DNA of 5,757 nucleotides from an uncultured bacterium (lineage in GTDB: Bacteria > Acidobacteriota > Thermoanaerobaculia > Multivoradales > JAHEKO01), in assembly GCA_938016625.1 (NCBI GenBank), contig CALILB010000269.1, positions 1 to 5,757 of the forward strand, given 5' to 3'. Shown here in pieces: positions 1 to 5,749 of this stretch (the first letter of the stretch is position 1; each line of letters begins with the position of its first letter). A program made the translations under genes and the position numbers. The notes under the pieces are model-generated. The model had not been told where the DNA came from, searched no databases, and worked only from the letters and a program-made list of their open reading frames with translations.

Positions 1-77
1 AGAAGTCCTGCTCTGGGTCTCCAGAGACCCGCCGCCAGAACCGCGACGGGTACTGTCCAGATGAGCTGCTCGAACAT
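1..77 (-). CDS. Start of a probable membrane protein, cut by the window edge
   Basis: An open frame begins at an ATG (77-75), 24 nt after the pdxA stop and in the same frame as pdxA, and stays open to the edge. The 25 complete codons read MFEQLIWTVPVAVLAAGLWR and then PRAGL. This is one hydrophobic stretch (about residues 5-18) followed by arginines, as in a first membrane helix or an uncleaved signal anchor. No strong Shine-Dalgarno precedes it, so it may depend on translational coupling to pdxA. The family cannot be named from 25 residues. A polytopic envelope protein would fit, but this is a guess. The gene lies on the same strand at the 3' end of the ricT-hfq-pdxA cluster and is probably co-transcribed with it. 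Confidence 0.5.
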   Translation of the reverse strand, partial: MFEQLIWTVPVAVLAAGLWRPRAGL

Positions 78-101
78 GGCCTGGTTCCGGACCGGTTCGT
101 C

Positions 102-1154
102 CTACAGTGGGCCCGCCCCTCTACGAACGGATGGGAGCTTACCGCTGAGCAGTCTCAAAGTCGTTTCCACAACGCTGCGCAGCGGTCCGACGTCCGCCCG
201 GCCCTGACCCGCAATCTCGAAGGCCGTCCCGTGATCGACTGAGGTCCTCAGGATCGGCAGCCCCAGGGTCCAATTGGTGGTGCTGCCAAACGCCGCCGTC
301 TTGACCGCTATCAGGCCCTGGTCGTGATAGAGCGCCAGCACCCAATCGAACTCTCCCCGTCGGGCACGAGCAAACAGCGAGTCGGCGCTCACGGGTCCGT
401 GCACATCCAGACCGTGGGCGCGAGCCGTGGCCACGGCCGGAGCGATGATGGCCTGATCCTCTTCTCCCAGGAGACCGTCCTCGCCGGCGTGAGGGTTGAG
501 ACCGGCCACCGCGATCGAGCCCTTGGAGTGTCTCGCGATGAGCTCCAGCGCGTCGACGATTGCCGCCTGATCGACCGCCGCTATGGCCTCGGTCAGCGGC
601 AGATGGGTGGTCAACAGCGCCACCTGCATGTCGGTGGTGAGAAAGGTCATCAGATAGTCCCGGCCGTAGCGCTCGAGACCACAGGCGGTGGCCAGATAGT
701 CGGTGTGGCCGCGGAAATCAGGCTGGTGGTGCTGCGCGATAGAGGACTTGCTGACCGGGCCGGTAATAAGGGCATCGACCTGGCTCGCGTGCGCCATGGC
801 GATGGCCGAATCCAAGGCCGCCAGGGCCCCGGCGGCGTCCGCGGGGGTCGACCACCCGGGCTTGACCGTGCGCTTCCGGCCGACCGGGTCGAGCACCGGA
901 ATCCGCCCACGGTCGAGCTCTTGCAGCTGGTTTCTGTCGGGGATGCCCTCGAGAAAGGAGAGCCGGTCCCACCAGTCCCCGGGGACACTCTTCCGAAGCG
1001 CCGCCAGCGCCGCGCGCTCGCCTACCAGCAGTGGATACCACCGGCAGTCGCCCTTTCCTTCGGCGGCCAGAAGCTTGATGGCGATCTCCGGCCCGATGCC
1101 CGCAGGCTCTCCCTGCGTCAGCGCCACGACCGGCACGTCAGACCCGGGTTTCAC
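102..1154 (-). CDS. pdxA: 4-hydroxythreonine-4-phosphate dehydrogenase PdxA
   Basis: PdxA oxidises 4-phosphohydroxy-L-threonine with NAD+ to give, after decarboxylation, 3-amino-1-hydroxyacetone phosphate. PdxJ then condenses this with deoxyxylulose phosphate to make pyridoxine phosphate; the enzyme is cytosolic. At 350 aa it is slightly longer than the E. coli enzyme. Seen in order: the N-terminal GEPAGIGPE loop (15-23), GHTDYLA with substrate residues H150-T151, TTHLPL (H184), LNPHAGE (H222) and YHDQG (H277). By alignment from memory to E. coli H166, H211 and H266, these last three histidines are the metal ligands. K285, N294 and R303 match further substrate contacts, and the RTSVDHGTAFE block follows. 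The catalytic set is complete. The start is GTG at 1154, 15 nt after the hfq stop, with no clear Shine-Dalgarno, so the first residues are uncertain (another GTG lies at 1136). It is probably coupled to hfq. Confidence 0.97.
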   Translation of the reverse strand: MKPGSDVPVVALTQGEPAGIGPEIAIKLLAAEGKGDCRWYPLLVGERAALAALRKSVPGDWWDRLSFLEGIPDRNQLQELDRGRIPVLDPVGRKRTVKPGWSTPADAAGALAALDSAIAMAHASQVDALITGPVSKSSIAQHHQPDFRGHTDYLATACGLERYGRDYLMTFLTTDMQVALLTTHLPLTEAIAAVDQAAIVDALELIARHSKGSIAVAGLNPHAGEDGLLGEEDQAIIAPAVATARAHGLDVHGPVSADSLFARARRGEFDWVLALYHDQGLIAVKTAAFGSTTNWTLGLPILRTSVDHGTAFEIAGQGRADVGPLRSVVETTLRLLSGKLPSVRRGAGPL

Positions 1155-1169
1155 TTGAATGAGAGAGGG

Positions 1170-1490
1170 TCAACGGGGACGTTTGCCCCGCTTGCGCAGC
1201 TCCTCTTCCTTGTACATATAACGGATGTTGTGTTTTGGAATCAGCAGATTCGGCTCTTTTTGCCGATTGAACTTGATCGATGCCTTGTCGTACCACTCGA
1301 TCCAACCACGCAGCTCCTCGTCGTTGGTGAGGACCACCACCATCGGTGTGCGAGCCGCCATCTGCTTGAGGTAGTAGAACTCCTCCGCATTGGTCTGCTC
1401 GGGCGGCGCCTGCTTGCGCCGCATCGACCGCGCCTGCCCGTCCTTCTTGTCCGGCCTCTCGGGGCGAATCAGCTTTCGTTGGTTGGTCAT
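1170..1490 (-). CDS. hfq: Hfq-like (Sm-fold) RNA-binding protein with a basic N-terminal tail
   Basis: This 106-aa protein is probably a hexameric Sm-fold RNA chaperone of the Hfq superfamily. The core spans about residues 36-94. An EEFYYLKQ helix is followed by an Sm1-like block (VVVLTNDEELRGWIEWYDK, 51-69) and an Sm2-like block ending in PKHNIRYMYK (85-94). K86-H87 match the E. coli K56-H57 pair of the uridine-binding proximal face. Differences from E. coli Hfq are marked: V53, D57 and E58 stand at Y25, G29 and I30, and Y67 replaces F42. A 35-residue tail rich in Arg and Lys precedes the domain, and a basic RKRGKRPR tail ends it. The ATG at 1490 is chosen for its AGGAA Shine-Dalgarno, and it avoids a 62-nt overlap with ricT. 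Codons in the Sm core look less GC-biased than in neighbouring genes. The exact subfamily and RNA targets are unknown. Confidence 0.85.
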   Translation of the reverse strand: MTNQRKLIRPERPDKKDGQARSMRRKQAPPEQTNAEEFYYLKQMAARTPMVVVLTNDEELRGWIEWYDKASIKFNRQKEPNLLIPKHNIRYMYKEEELRKRGKRPR

Positions 1491-1494
1491 CCGA

Positions 1495-1499
1495 TTCCT
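1495..1499 (-). promoter_or_regulatory. Ribosome binding site of hfq overlapping the ricT stop
   Basis: On the minus strand AGGAA lies 4 nt before the hfq ATG and shares bases with the ricT TAG stop (1500-1498). This supports the 1490 start and suggests that ribosomes ending ricT help to initiate hfq. Confidence 0.6.
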
Positions 1500-2226
1500 A
1501 ACTTGTCGCTGGGGCCGCCGCGCCACGTTTGGCCGGTGCCGGGTATTGATCGTTCTCATAGGCCAGACAACACAAGAGCCTGCCGCACTGCCCAGAGATC
1601 TTCGAGGGGTTGAGGCTCAGATTCTGGCGCTTGGCCATCTGGATAGAGATCGGTTTGAAGTCCTTGAGCCACGTCGAGCAGCAGAGTGTCCGCCCACAGA
1701 CCCCCACACCACCCAGAAGACCGGCCTCGTCGCGCGCTCCTATCTGCATCATCTTGATCTTGGCCGAAAAGCGCCTCGACATGTCCCGCACCAGCCGTCT
1801 GAAGTCGACCCGCCCTTCGGCGGTGAAGTAGACCGTCGCCTTCCGACTGTCCAGACCAAAGTCCACGCGCGTCACTTTCATTTGCAGTCCCAGATTGGTC
1901 GCTCGCTCCTGACAGAACCTCTTGGCCGCCACCTCGTTGTCCATCTTCTTCTCATTAGCCGCGGAGTCGGCCTCATCCGCCTGCCGAATGATGGGCCGCG
2001 CAGTCGACTTCTGACACGGCTTGAAGACCGGCATCGGAGACTGCTCCACCTGGCCGAACGCCGGTCCGGCTTCGAAATCCACGATGACGCTGTCTCCCTT
2101 GGCGAAGAGCTTCCCTCTAGTGGCGCAGAGGGTCAGATTTGTTTCTTCACCAAACCGAACACCGACGAAGTTACCCTCGACGGCTGTCGAAATTCCTGCG
2201 TAACTGCAACCCTGACATCCGGACAT
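1498..2226 (-). CDS. ricT: RicT/YaaT-type PSP1 domain protein
   Basis: The protein closely resembles Bacillus subtilis RicT (YaaT), the PSP1 subunit of the RicA-RicF-RicT complex, which carries Fe-S clusters and directs RNase Y-dependent mRNA maturation. Seen: FTAEGRVDFR (134-143), QIGARDE (161-167), GGVGVCGRTLCC with C177, C182 and C183, the MAKRQNLSLNPSKISG block (197-212), and CGRLLCC with C214, C219 and C220. These six cysteines match the cluster-binding set of RicT. An extra N-terminal pair, C4 and C7 in SGCQGC, is also present. The ATG at 2226 gives 242 aa. It has a GGGAG site upstream, and the in-frame codons before it have poor GC third positions. A longer version from GTG 2295 (265 aa) cannot be excluded. 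No ricA or ricF gene is visible. The stop lies 7 nt from hfq, so the two are co-expressed. Confidence 0.93.
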   Translation of the reverse strand: MSGCQGCSYAGISTAVEGNFVGVRFGEETNLTLCATRGKLFAKGDSVIVDFEAGPAFGQVEQSPMPVFKPCQKSTARPIIRQADEADSAANEKKMDNEVAAKRFCQERATNLGLQMKVTRVDFGLDSRKATVYFTAEGRVDFRRLVRDMSRRFSAKIKMMQIGARDEAGLLGGVGVCGRTLCCSTWLKDFKPISIQMAKRQNLSLNPSKISGQCGRLLCCLAYENDQYPAPAKRGAAAPATS

Positions 2227-2354
2227 ATCTCTCCCGGTTTCTCGTGCACGACGGATACCAGATTCAGAATAGTTTGGTTCATGGTCCACACTCACACTCT
2301 CGGCTAGCCCTTTGGGCCTCGAGACGGGGACAGGAACCTTGGCTCAGACTATCT
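2227..2354 (-). other. Leader of the ricT transcript with a small hairpin
   Basis: If transcription starts about 7 nt past the -10 box at 2361-2366, ricT has a leader of about 128 nt. It contains a possible hairpin at 2299-2323, with outer arms CTCG and CGAG, an inner AG(G)CCC/GGGCT stem and an AAA loop. No U-tract follows, so it does not look like a terminator. It matches no riboswitch class I recognise. Part of the leader would be coding if translation instead starts at GTG 2295. Confidence 0.35.
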
Positions 2355-2360
2355 GGCGCC

Positions 2361-2389
2361 ATTATGGCAACGGCCCTGAGCGATGTCAA
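2361..2389 (-). promoter_or_regulatory. Sigma70-type promoter for ricT-hfq-pdxA
   Basis: On the minus strand a perfect TTGACA (2389-2384) is separated by exactly 17 nt from CATAAT (2366-2361), five of six bases matching the -10 consensus. It begins 15 nt past the purD stop and points into the ricT cluster, with the predicted start near 2354. No terminator hairpin with a U-tract was seen between purD and this promoter, so readthrough from the upstream operon probably adds to it. Confidence 0.7.
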
Positions 2390-2404
2390 CGCGATGAGAA
2401 GGGT

Positions 2405-3679
2405 CTAGCCGCGGGTGAGGATTCGCTTGCCGATGTCGCGCCGCAGGTACTTGCTCGGCCAGTGGATCTCGCCGGCAGCGTCGTAGGCCCGCTTGAGAGC
2501 ATCGCGGAGCTCCGGCCCGGTGGCACAGACGTTGAGCACGCGACCGCCGGCGCTGACCACTTTGCCTTCCATGGTCGCCGTACCGGCGTGGAAGACCTCT
2601 ACCCCCTCGTGCTCCCTGGCCTTGTCGATCCCCGAGATCGGCTCCCCCATCTTGGGGGTTCCCGGGTAGCTGACGCTGGCCAACACGATGCAGGCCGCCG
2701 CCTCCTTGCGGAAGTGGAGCCGCTGGCCATCGAAGTTACCGGCCGCGCCCGCGGCCAAGACCGGCAGCAGATCGTCCTCCAGACGCAACATCAGGGGCTG
2801 GGTCTCTGGATCCCCAAAACGCACATTGAATTCCAGGACTTTGACGCTATCTTTGCTCACCATGAGGCCGGCATAGAGGACCCCGACAAAGGTGCGGTTC
2901 TCTTCTGCCAGACCTTCGATCATCGGCCGCATCACCTTGTCCAGGATGCCCTTGCCCAGATCGACATTGAGCACTCCGGCCGGGCTGTGGGCGCCCATCC
3001 CGCCGGTGTTCGGCCCGGTGTCGTCCTCACCGATCCGTTTGTAGTCCTTGCTGGCTACAAACGGGATGAGACGCTTGCCGTCACTCAAGGCAATGGCGGA
3101 AACCTCCTCACCCTCGAGGCACTCCTCGACGACGACCCGATCGCCGCTGGCGCCGAAACGGCGCTCGTCGAAGAACATCTTCAGCGCTTTGTCGAGCTCT
3201 TCATCGTCTTTGGGGATCAAGACACCCTTGCCGGCGGCCAACCCGTCCGCCTTGAGCACAACCGGGTAGCCGAACTTCCGGGCCGCCTTGGCCGCCTCGT
3301 CGCTATCGTGGGCGACGACAAACTCCGCGGTGGGAATTCCGTGCCGCTCCATGAAGGTCTTTGCAAAGACCTTGCTTCCCTCGAGCTCGGCCGCCCGTTT
3401 GCGGGGCCCAAAGACGGGGAGCCCTCGGCGGGTGAACTCGTCGGCAATACCCAGCGTCAGCGGCATCTCCGGACCCACTACCGTGAGATCGATCTTCAGC
3501 TCGGCCGCAAAATCGGCCAGCTTCTGGATCTCGTCCGCGGCCACCGGTACCAGGTCCGCCACCTCTCCAATCCCCGGATTCCCCGGTGCACAGAACAGCT
3601 CCCCGAGAAGCGGGCTCTGACGGAGCTTCCAACACATCGCGTGCTCTCTGCCGCCACCGCCGACAACCAGTACCTTCAT
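2405..3679 (-). CDS. purD: Phosphoribosylamine-glycine ligase PurD (GARS)
   Basis: PurD joins glycine to 5-phosphoribosylamine using ATP, the second step of de novo purine synthesis, in the cytosol. The 424-aa length is normal for a stand-alone enzyme; no PurM or PurN domain is fused. Seen in order: the N-terminal loop GGGGREHA (7-14), GPEMPL (69-74), the ATP-grasp segment KADGLAAGKGV (143-153), EECLEGEEVSA (185-195), DYKR (212-215; many relatives have DHKR), TGPNTGGMGA (221-230) and EFNVRFGDPETQP (283-295), whose Glu and Asn bind Mg2+. The C-terminal domain is intact to the stop. The ATG overlaps the pta stop (ATGA, 3679-3676), and a GGTGAG Shine-Dalgarno-like element precedes it, so translation is coupled to pta. 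A 20-bp perfect palindrome lies inside the gene at 3354-3373. Confidence 0.98.
   Translation of the reverse strand: MKVLVVGGGGREHAMCWKLRQSPLLGELFCAPGNPGIGEVADLVPVAADEIQKLADFAAELKIDLTVVGPEMPLTLGIADEFTRRGLPVFGPRKRAAELEGSKVFAKTFMERHGIPTAEFVVAHDSDEAAKAARKFGYPVVLKADGLAAGKGVLIPKDDEELDKALKMFFDERRFGASGDRVVVEECLEGEEVSAIALSDGKRLIPFVASKDYKRIGEDDTGPNTGGMGAHSPAGVLNVDLGKGILDKVMRPMIEGLAEENRTFVGVLYAGLMVSKDSVKVLEFNVRFGDPETQPLMLRLEDDLLPVLAAGAAGNFDGQRLHFRKEAAACIVLASVSYPGTPKMGEPISGIDKAREHEGVEVFHAGTATMEGKVVSAGGRVLNVCATGPELRDALKRAYDAAGEIHWPSKYLRRDIGKRILTRG
3354..3373. repeat. 20-bp perfect palindrome inside purD
   Basis: The left half AAGGTCTTTG is followed directly by its exact reverse complement CAAAGACCTT. On the minus strand it encodes KVFAKTF in PurD, a conserved part of the protein. 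The symmetry is exact over 20 bp and breaks at the flanking bases. It could be a protein-binding site, a cruciform or hairpin-prone site, or chance helped by the repeated lysine codons. Confidence 0.5.
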
Positions 3680-4668
3680 GCCTCACCTCTCTCCAATGCC
3701 GTCACCGCGGACACCGTCATGACATCGAGGATGTCCCTGGCGGAGCATCCTCGAGATAGATCGTTGATGGGTCCGTCGAGCCCCTGCAGCAGCGGCCCGA
3801 CTGCCCGTGCTCCCGCCAAACGCTCGGTGAGCTTGTAGGCGATGTTACCGGCATCCAGATCCGGGAAGACCAGCACATTTGCCCGCCCGGCCACTGGACT
3901 GCCGGGCGCTTTCCGCCCGGCGACCTCCGGCTCGAGGGCCGCATCTCCCTGAAGCTCACCGTCCACTGCGAACTTTACCTCTCGCCGGTGCAAAATCTCC
4001 AGGGCTCGGCGGACTTTTTCGACCCTTGGATGATCGGCGCTCCCCTTGGTCGAAAAGGAGAGAAGCGCCACCCGCGGCTCCTCCTCGAGCAGTATCCGGC
4101 AGCTCTCGGCTGCCGCTTCTGCGATATCCGCCAGCCCCTCGGCGTCGGGATCGGGTACCACGCCGCCGTCGCTGTAGATCAGACGGCGCCCATCGGGGAA
4201 GGCCATCAGAAAGCAGGAGGAAACCATCTTGAGCCCTGGACGCATACCCACCGTGCGCAGGGCCACCCTCAACACCTCGGCCGTGGTGGCGACCGCTCCC
4301 AGGACCGCTCCATCCAACCGACCCGAGTCCACCAGTAGACCCGCGTAATAGAGCGGGTTCAAGCTACAGCGCTCGATCTCGTCTTCGGCGATACCCCGCG
4401 GCCTCAGATATGCGGCCAGACGCTTCTTCAGATTCTCGATCTCGGGATCGTCGGCCGGGTCGTGAACCTCGATATCGTTGGGCAGGCCTGCCTCCTCGGC
4501 GGCCGCGACCGCTCTGGATCGCGAGCCGATGAGATGGGGCCGGCAGACACCCGACCTCTCCGCCTTCAGTGCGGCCTCGAGCACCCGCGGATCCTCACTT
4601 TCGGGCAAGCCGATGCGCAGTGAGCACCCACGCACTCGGCGGTAGAGAGATGCAAGAGGATCGGACAC
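3676..4668 (-). CDS. pta: Phosphate acetyltransferase (phosphotransacetylase)
   Basis: Pta interconverts acetyl-CoA and acetyl phosphate in the cytosol, normally with acetate kinase. The 330-aa protein has the short single-domain form, without the N-terminal regulatory domains of E. coli Pta. Seen: PESEDPRVLEAA near the N terminus, GRLDGAVLGAVATTAEVLR (116-134), VVPDPDAEGLADIA (170-183), LLSFSTKGSA (202-211), DGELQGDAAL (236-245), KAPGSPVAG, FPDLDAGNIAYKL and NDLSRGCSARD. In the last motif S305, R306 and D312 align with the catalytic Ser309, Arg310 and Asp316 of Methanosarcina thermophila Pta. GTG at 4668 is preferred: it lies 7 nt past the ispH stop behind GAGAGG and gives the usual family N terminus. 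A TTG at 4704 would add 12 residues and overlap ispH by 29 nt. No ackA is in the window. A phosphate butyryltransferase is less likely given the motif match. Confidence 0.94.
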   Translation of the reverse strand: MSDPLASLYRRVRGCSLRIGLPESEDPRVLEAALKAERSGVCRPHLIGSRSRAVAAAEEAGLPNDIEVHDPADDPEIENLKKRLAAYLRPRGIAEDEIERCSLNPLYYAGLLVDSGRLDGAVLGAVATTAEVLRVALRTVGMRPGLKMVSSCFLMAFPDGRRLIYSDGGVVPDPDAEGLADIAEAAAESCRILLEEEPRVALLSFSTKGSADHPRVEKVRRALEILHRREVKFAVDGELQGDAALEPEVAGRKAPGSPVAGRANVLVFPDLDAGNIAYKLTERLAGARAVGPLLQGLDGPINDLSRGCSARDILDVMTVSAVTALERGEA

Positions 4669-4675
4669 CAGCCTC

Positions 4676-5545
4676 TCAGGAAGCGGGGGCGTGGAGAGCC
4701 GCAAGCTTTCTGACCCGTTCTTCGACCTCTTCGATCACATAGTCAGGGGTGGAAGCTCCCGCCGTCACCCCCACGGTCTCGACCTCTTCGAGCCACTCGG
4801 GCTCGACATCCTCGGGGCTGTGCACCAGATATGAGGGCTTGTGCTCTCGGCAGAGCTCCCATAAGTGCCGGGTATTGGCGCTCTGGGTGCCGCCGATCAC
4901 CAAGATCAGCCCCACCTCCGGATCGCTGCACAGCTCCCGGGCCGCGTCCTGATTCTCCTTGGTGGCGTAGCAAATCGTGTCGGCGCGCTCGGCCTTGCGG
5001 GCCTTGGACTCGATATACCGCACAACGTTCTCGTACTCTTCGGCATTGAGGGTGGTCTGAAAGAGGATCTTGAGCTCGGAGTAGCTCCCCCAGTCGACCC
5101 GCTCGGCCTCCTCGAGTGTGGTGAGGATGTGGAAGGTCTCCGGATCGCGGTCGTGGGTATAGCCGATGACCTCCCTGTGATGGGGCTCACCGATAAAGAC
5201 CAGGTGCCCACCCCGAGCCACCGCCCGATCGGCCTCCTCGTGGATGTCGTAGACAAAGGGACAGGTGGTGTCCAGTACCTTCAGACCCCGGTCCTGTGCC
5301 GTCGCGTGGAAGGAGGGCGGTACACCATGGGCGGAGAAGACGATGGTCCCCGACGCCGCCTCATCGAGCGAATCGATGGTCGGCACGCCGAGACTCTCCA
5401 TCTCGTCCACCACCCGCTCGTTGTGGACCACCTGCCCGAGGATCTGCCCATCCCGGCCACCCGTCTCGGCAAACTTCTTCACCTTCTTATCGGCAATGCG
5501 TACACCGGCGCAAAAGCCGTATTTCTCCGCACGTTTGATTTTCAT
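4676..5545 (-). CDS. ispH: 4-hydroxy-3-methylbut-2-enyl diphosphate reductase IspH (LytB)
   Basis: IspH is the Fe-S enzyme that makes IPP and DMAPP from HMBPP, the final step of the MEP isoprenoid pathway; it is cytosolic and needs reduced ferredoxin or flavodoxin. From the ATG at 5545 it has 289 aa, typical of the short bacterial forms. The three cluster cysteines are C12 (GFCAGV), C96 (TTCPFV) and C192 (ICYAT). Substrate residues include H41 (VVHNERVV), H73 (SAHGV), H123 and E125 (HREVIG), the QTTL threonines (163-166), the SAN motif at 222-224 and S265 in TAGASTPD. C12, H41 and C96 fall at E. coli numbering. The start is supported by an upstream GAGGAA and by the family N terminus. A TTG at 5665 would add 40 residues and is rejected. 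It is the first gene of the ispH-pta-purD cluster. Confidence 0.97.
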   Translation of the reverse strand: MKIKRAEKYGFCAGVRIADKKVKKFAETGGRDGQILGQVVHNERVVDEMESLGVPTIDSLDEAASGTIVFSAHGVPPSFHATAQDRGLKVLDTTCPFVYDIHEEADRAVARGGHLVFIGEPHHREVIGYTHDRDPETFHILTTLEEAERVDWGSYSELKILFQTTLNAEEYENVVRYIESKARKAERADTICYATKENQDAARELCSDPEVGLILVIGGTQSANTRHLWELCREHKPSYLVHSPEDVEPEWLEEVETVGVTAGASTPDYVIEEVEERVRKLAALHAPAS

Positions 5546-5548
5546 CAA

Positions 5549-5554
5549 TTCCTC
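5549..5554 (-). promoter_or_regulatory. Ribosome binding site deciding the ispH start
   Basis: GAGGAA on the minus strand lies a few bases before the ATG at 5545. It favours this start over the in-frame TTG at 5665, and the resulting N terminus (MKIKRAEKYGFCAG) is the usual one for IspH. Confidence 0.55.
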
Positions 5555-5561
5555 GTTGGCG

Positions 5562-5570
5562 ATTCTAGCA
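5562..5570 (-). promoter_or_regulatory. Possible extended -10 promoter of ispH
   Basis: TGCTAGAAT on the minus strand is an extended -10 (TGn plus TAGAAT, five of six bases matching TATAAT). No good -35 hexamer lies 16-18 nt upstream, which extended -10 promoters tolerate. Transcription would start near 5555, leaving a very short leader with the Shine-Dalgarno at its 5' end. Confidence 0.4.
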
Positions 5571-5620
5571 GTCCGTTGAACCGTGGCGAGAAGTGCACGC
5601 CGCCGTCCTCGAAACAGGGC

Positions 5621-5657
5621 GAATCCGGCCTGTTCTGCCGATTCCAATTGCCGATTC
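5621..5657. repeat. Short direct and inverted repeats upstream of the sigma54 promoter
   Basis: TGCCGATTC occurs twice, at 5636-5644 and 5649-5657, a period of 13 nt. GAATCCGGC at 5621-5629 is an imperfect inverted copy. The group lies about 30-65 nt upstream of the -24 element, so it could be an activator binding site. This is inference from position and symmetry only. Confidence 0.35.
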
Positions 5658-5685
5658 ACCGTCAAGACAGGGGTCGGAGCACCGC

Positions 5686-5701
5686 TGGCATCGAGGTTGC
5701 T
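5686..5701 (+). promoter_or_regulatory. Sigma54 (-24/-12) promoter candidate for the divergent gene
   Basis: The plus strand reads TGGCATCGAGGTTGCT. The GG at 5687-5688 and GC at 5699-5700 are 10 nt apart, as in RpoN promoters (consensus TGGCACG-N4-TTGCW). TGGCA and TTGCT match exactly. Transcription would start near 5711-5712, leaving a leader of about 38 nt before the ATG at 5750. No better sigma70 promoter was seen for that gene in the window. Confidence 0.55.
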
Positions 5702-5727
5702 CTACACGCTACCAGGATGAACGTTGA

Positions 5728-5737
5728 TCACATGTGA
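5728..5737. repeat. 10-bp palindrome next to the Shine-Dalgarno
   Basis: TCACATGTGA is a perfect palindrome one base before the AGGAGGT site of the plus-strand gene. It would lie in the transcribed leader. It may be an operator half-site pair, but a 10-bp palindrome can arise by chance. Confidence 0.3.
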
Positions 5738-5738
5738 G

Positions 5739-5745
5739 AGGAGGT
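5739..5745 (+). promoter_or_regulatory. Strong Shine-Dalgarno of the divergent gene
   Basis: AGGAGGT is a full match to the anti-Shine-Dalgarno and lies 4-5 nt before the ATG at 5750. It is the strongest ribosome site in the window and shows that a real plus-strand gene begins here. Confidence 0.75.
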
Positions 5746-5749
5746 CGCC

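Noticed and set aside
1491..1559. 23-residue extension of the Hfq-like protein
   Set aside because: It would overlap the end of ricT by 62 nt, while the ATG at 1490 has a suitable ribosome site.
324..1613. 429-codon open frame on the plus strand opposite pdxA, hfq and part of ricT
   Set aside because: It lies antisense to genes with clear family motifs, its translation shows no recognisable domain, and it spans three real genes. It is a shadow of GC-rich codon bias.
1390..2307. 305-codon open frame on the plus strand opposite ricT and part of hfq
   Set aside because: Antisense to a well-supported RicT; low-complexity, Arg/His-rich translation with no domain.
2299..2323. The leader hairpin as a terminator for purD
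   Set aside because: No T-tract follows it on the minus strand, and it lies downstream of the ricT promoter.
2644..2658. CCCCCA/TGGGGG hairpin-like sequence
   Set aside because: It lies well inside purD, encodes conserved protein sequence, has no U-tract, and a short G/C stem is common in GC-rich DNA.
2312..3838. 508-codon open frame on the plus strand opposite purD
   Set aside because: Long, but exactly antisense to a canonical PurD and with no family features of its own. Long antisense frames are expected in GC-rich genes.
5546..5665. 40-residue N-terminal extension of IspH from a TTG
   Set aside because: The family starts at the MKIKRAEKYG region, a ribosome site precedes the ATG at 5545, and the extension crosses a likely -10 box.
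5637..5665. TTGACG as a -35 box for ispH on the minus strand (5665-5660)
   Set aside because: No acceptable -10 hexamer lies 16-18 nt downstream; the bases there are GC-rich (around AATCGG).
4865..5737. 290-codon open frame on the plus strand opposite ispH
   Set aside because: Antisense to IspH with its full set of active-site residues. It runs through the intergenic region and past the sigma54 candidate, and shows no domain.
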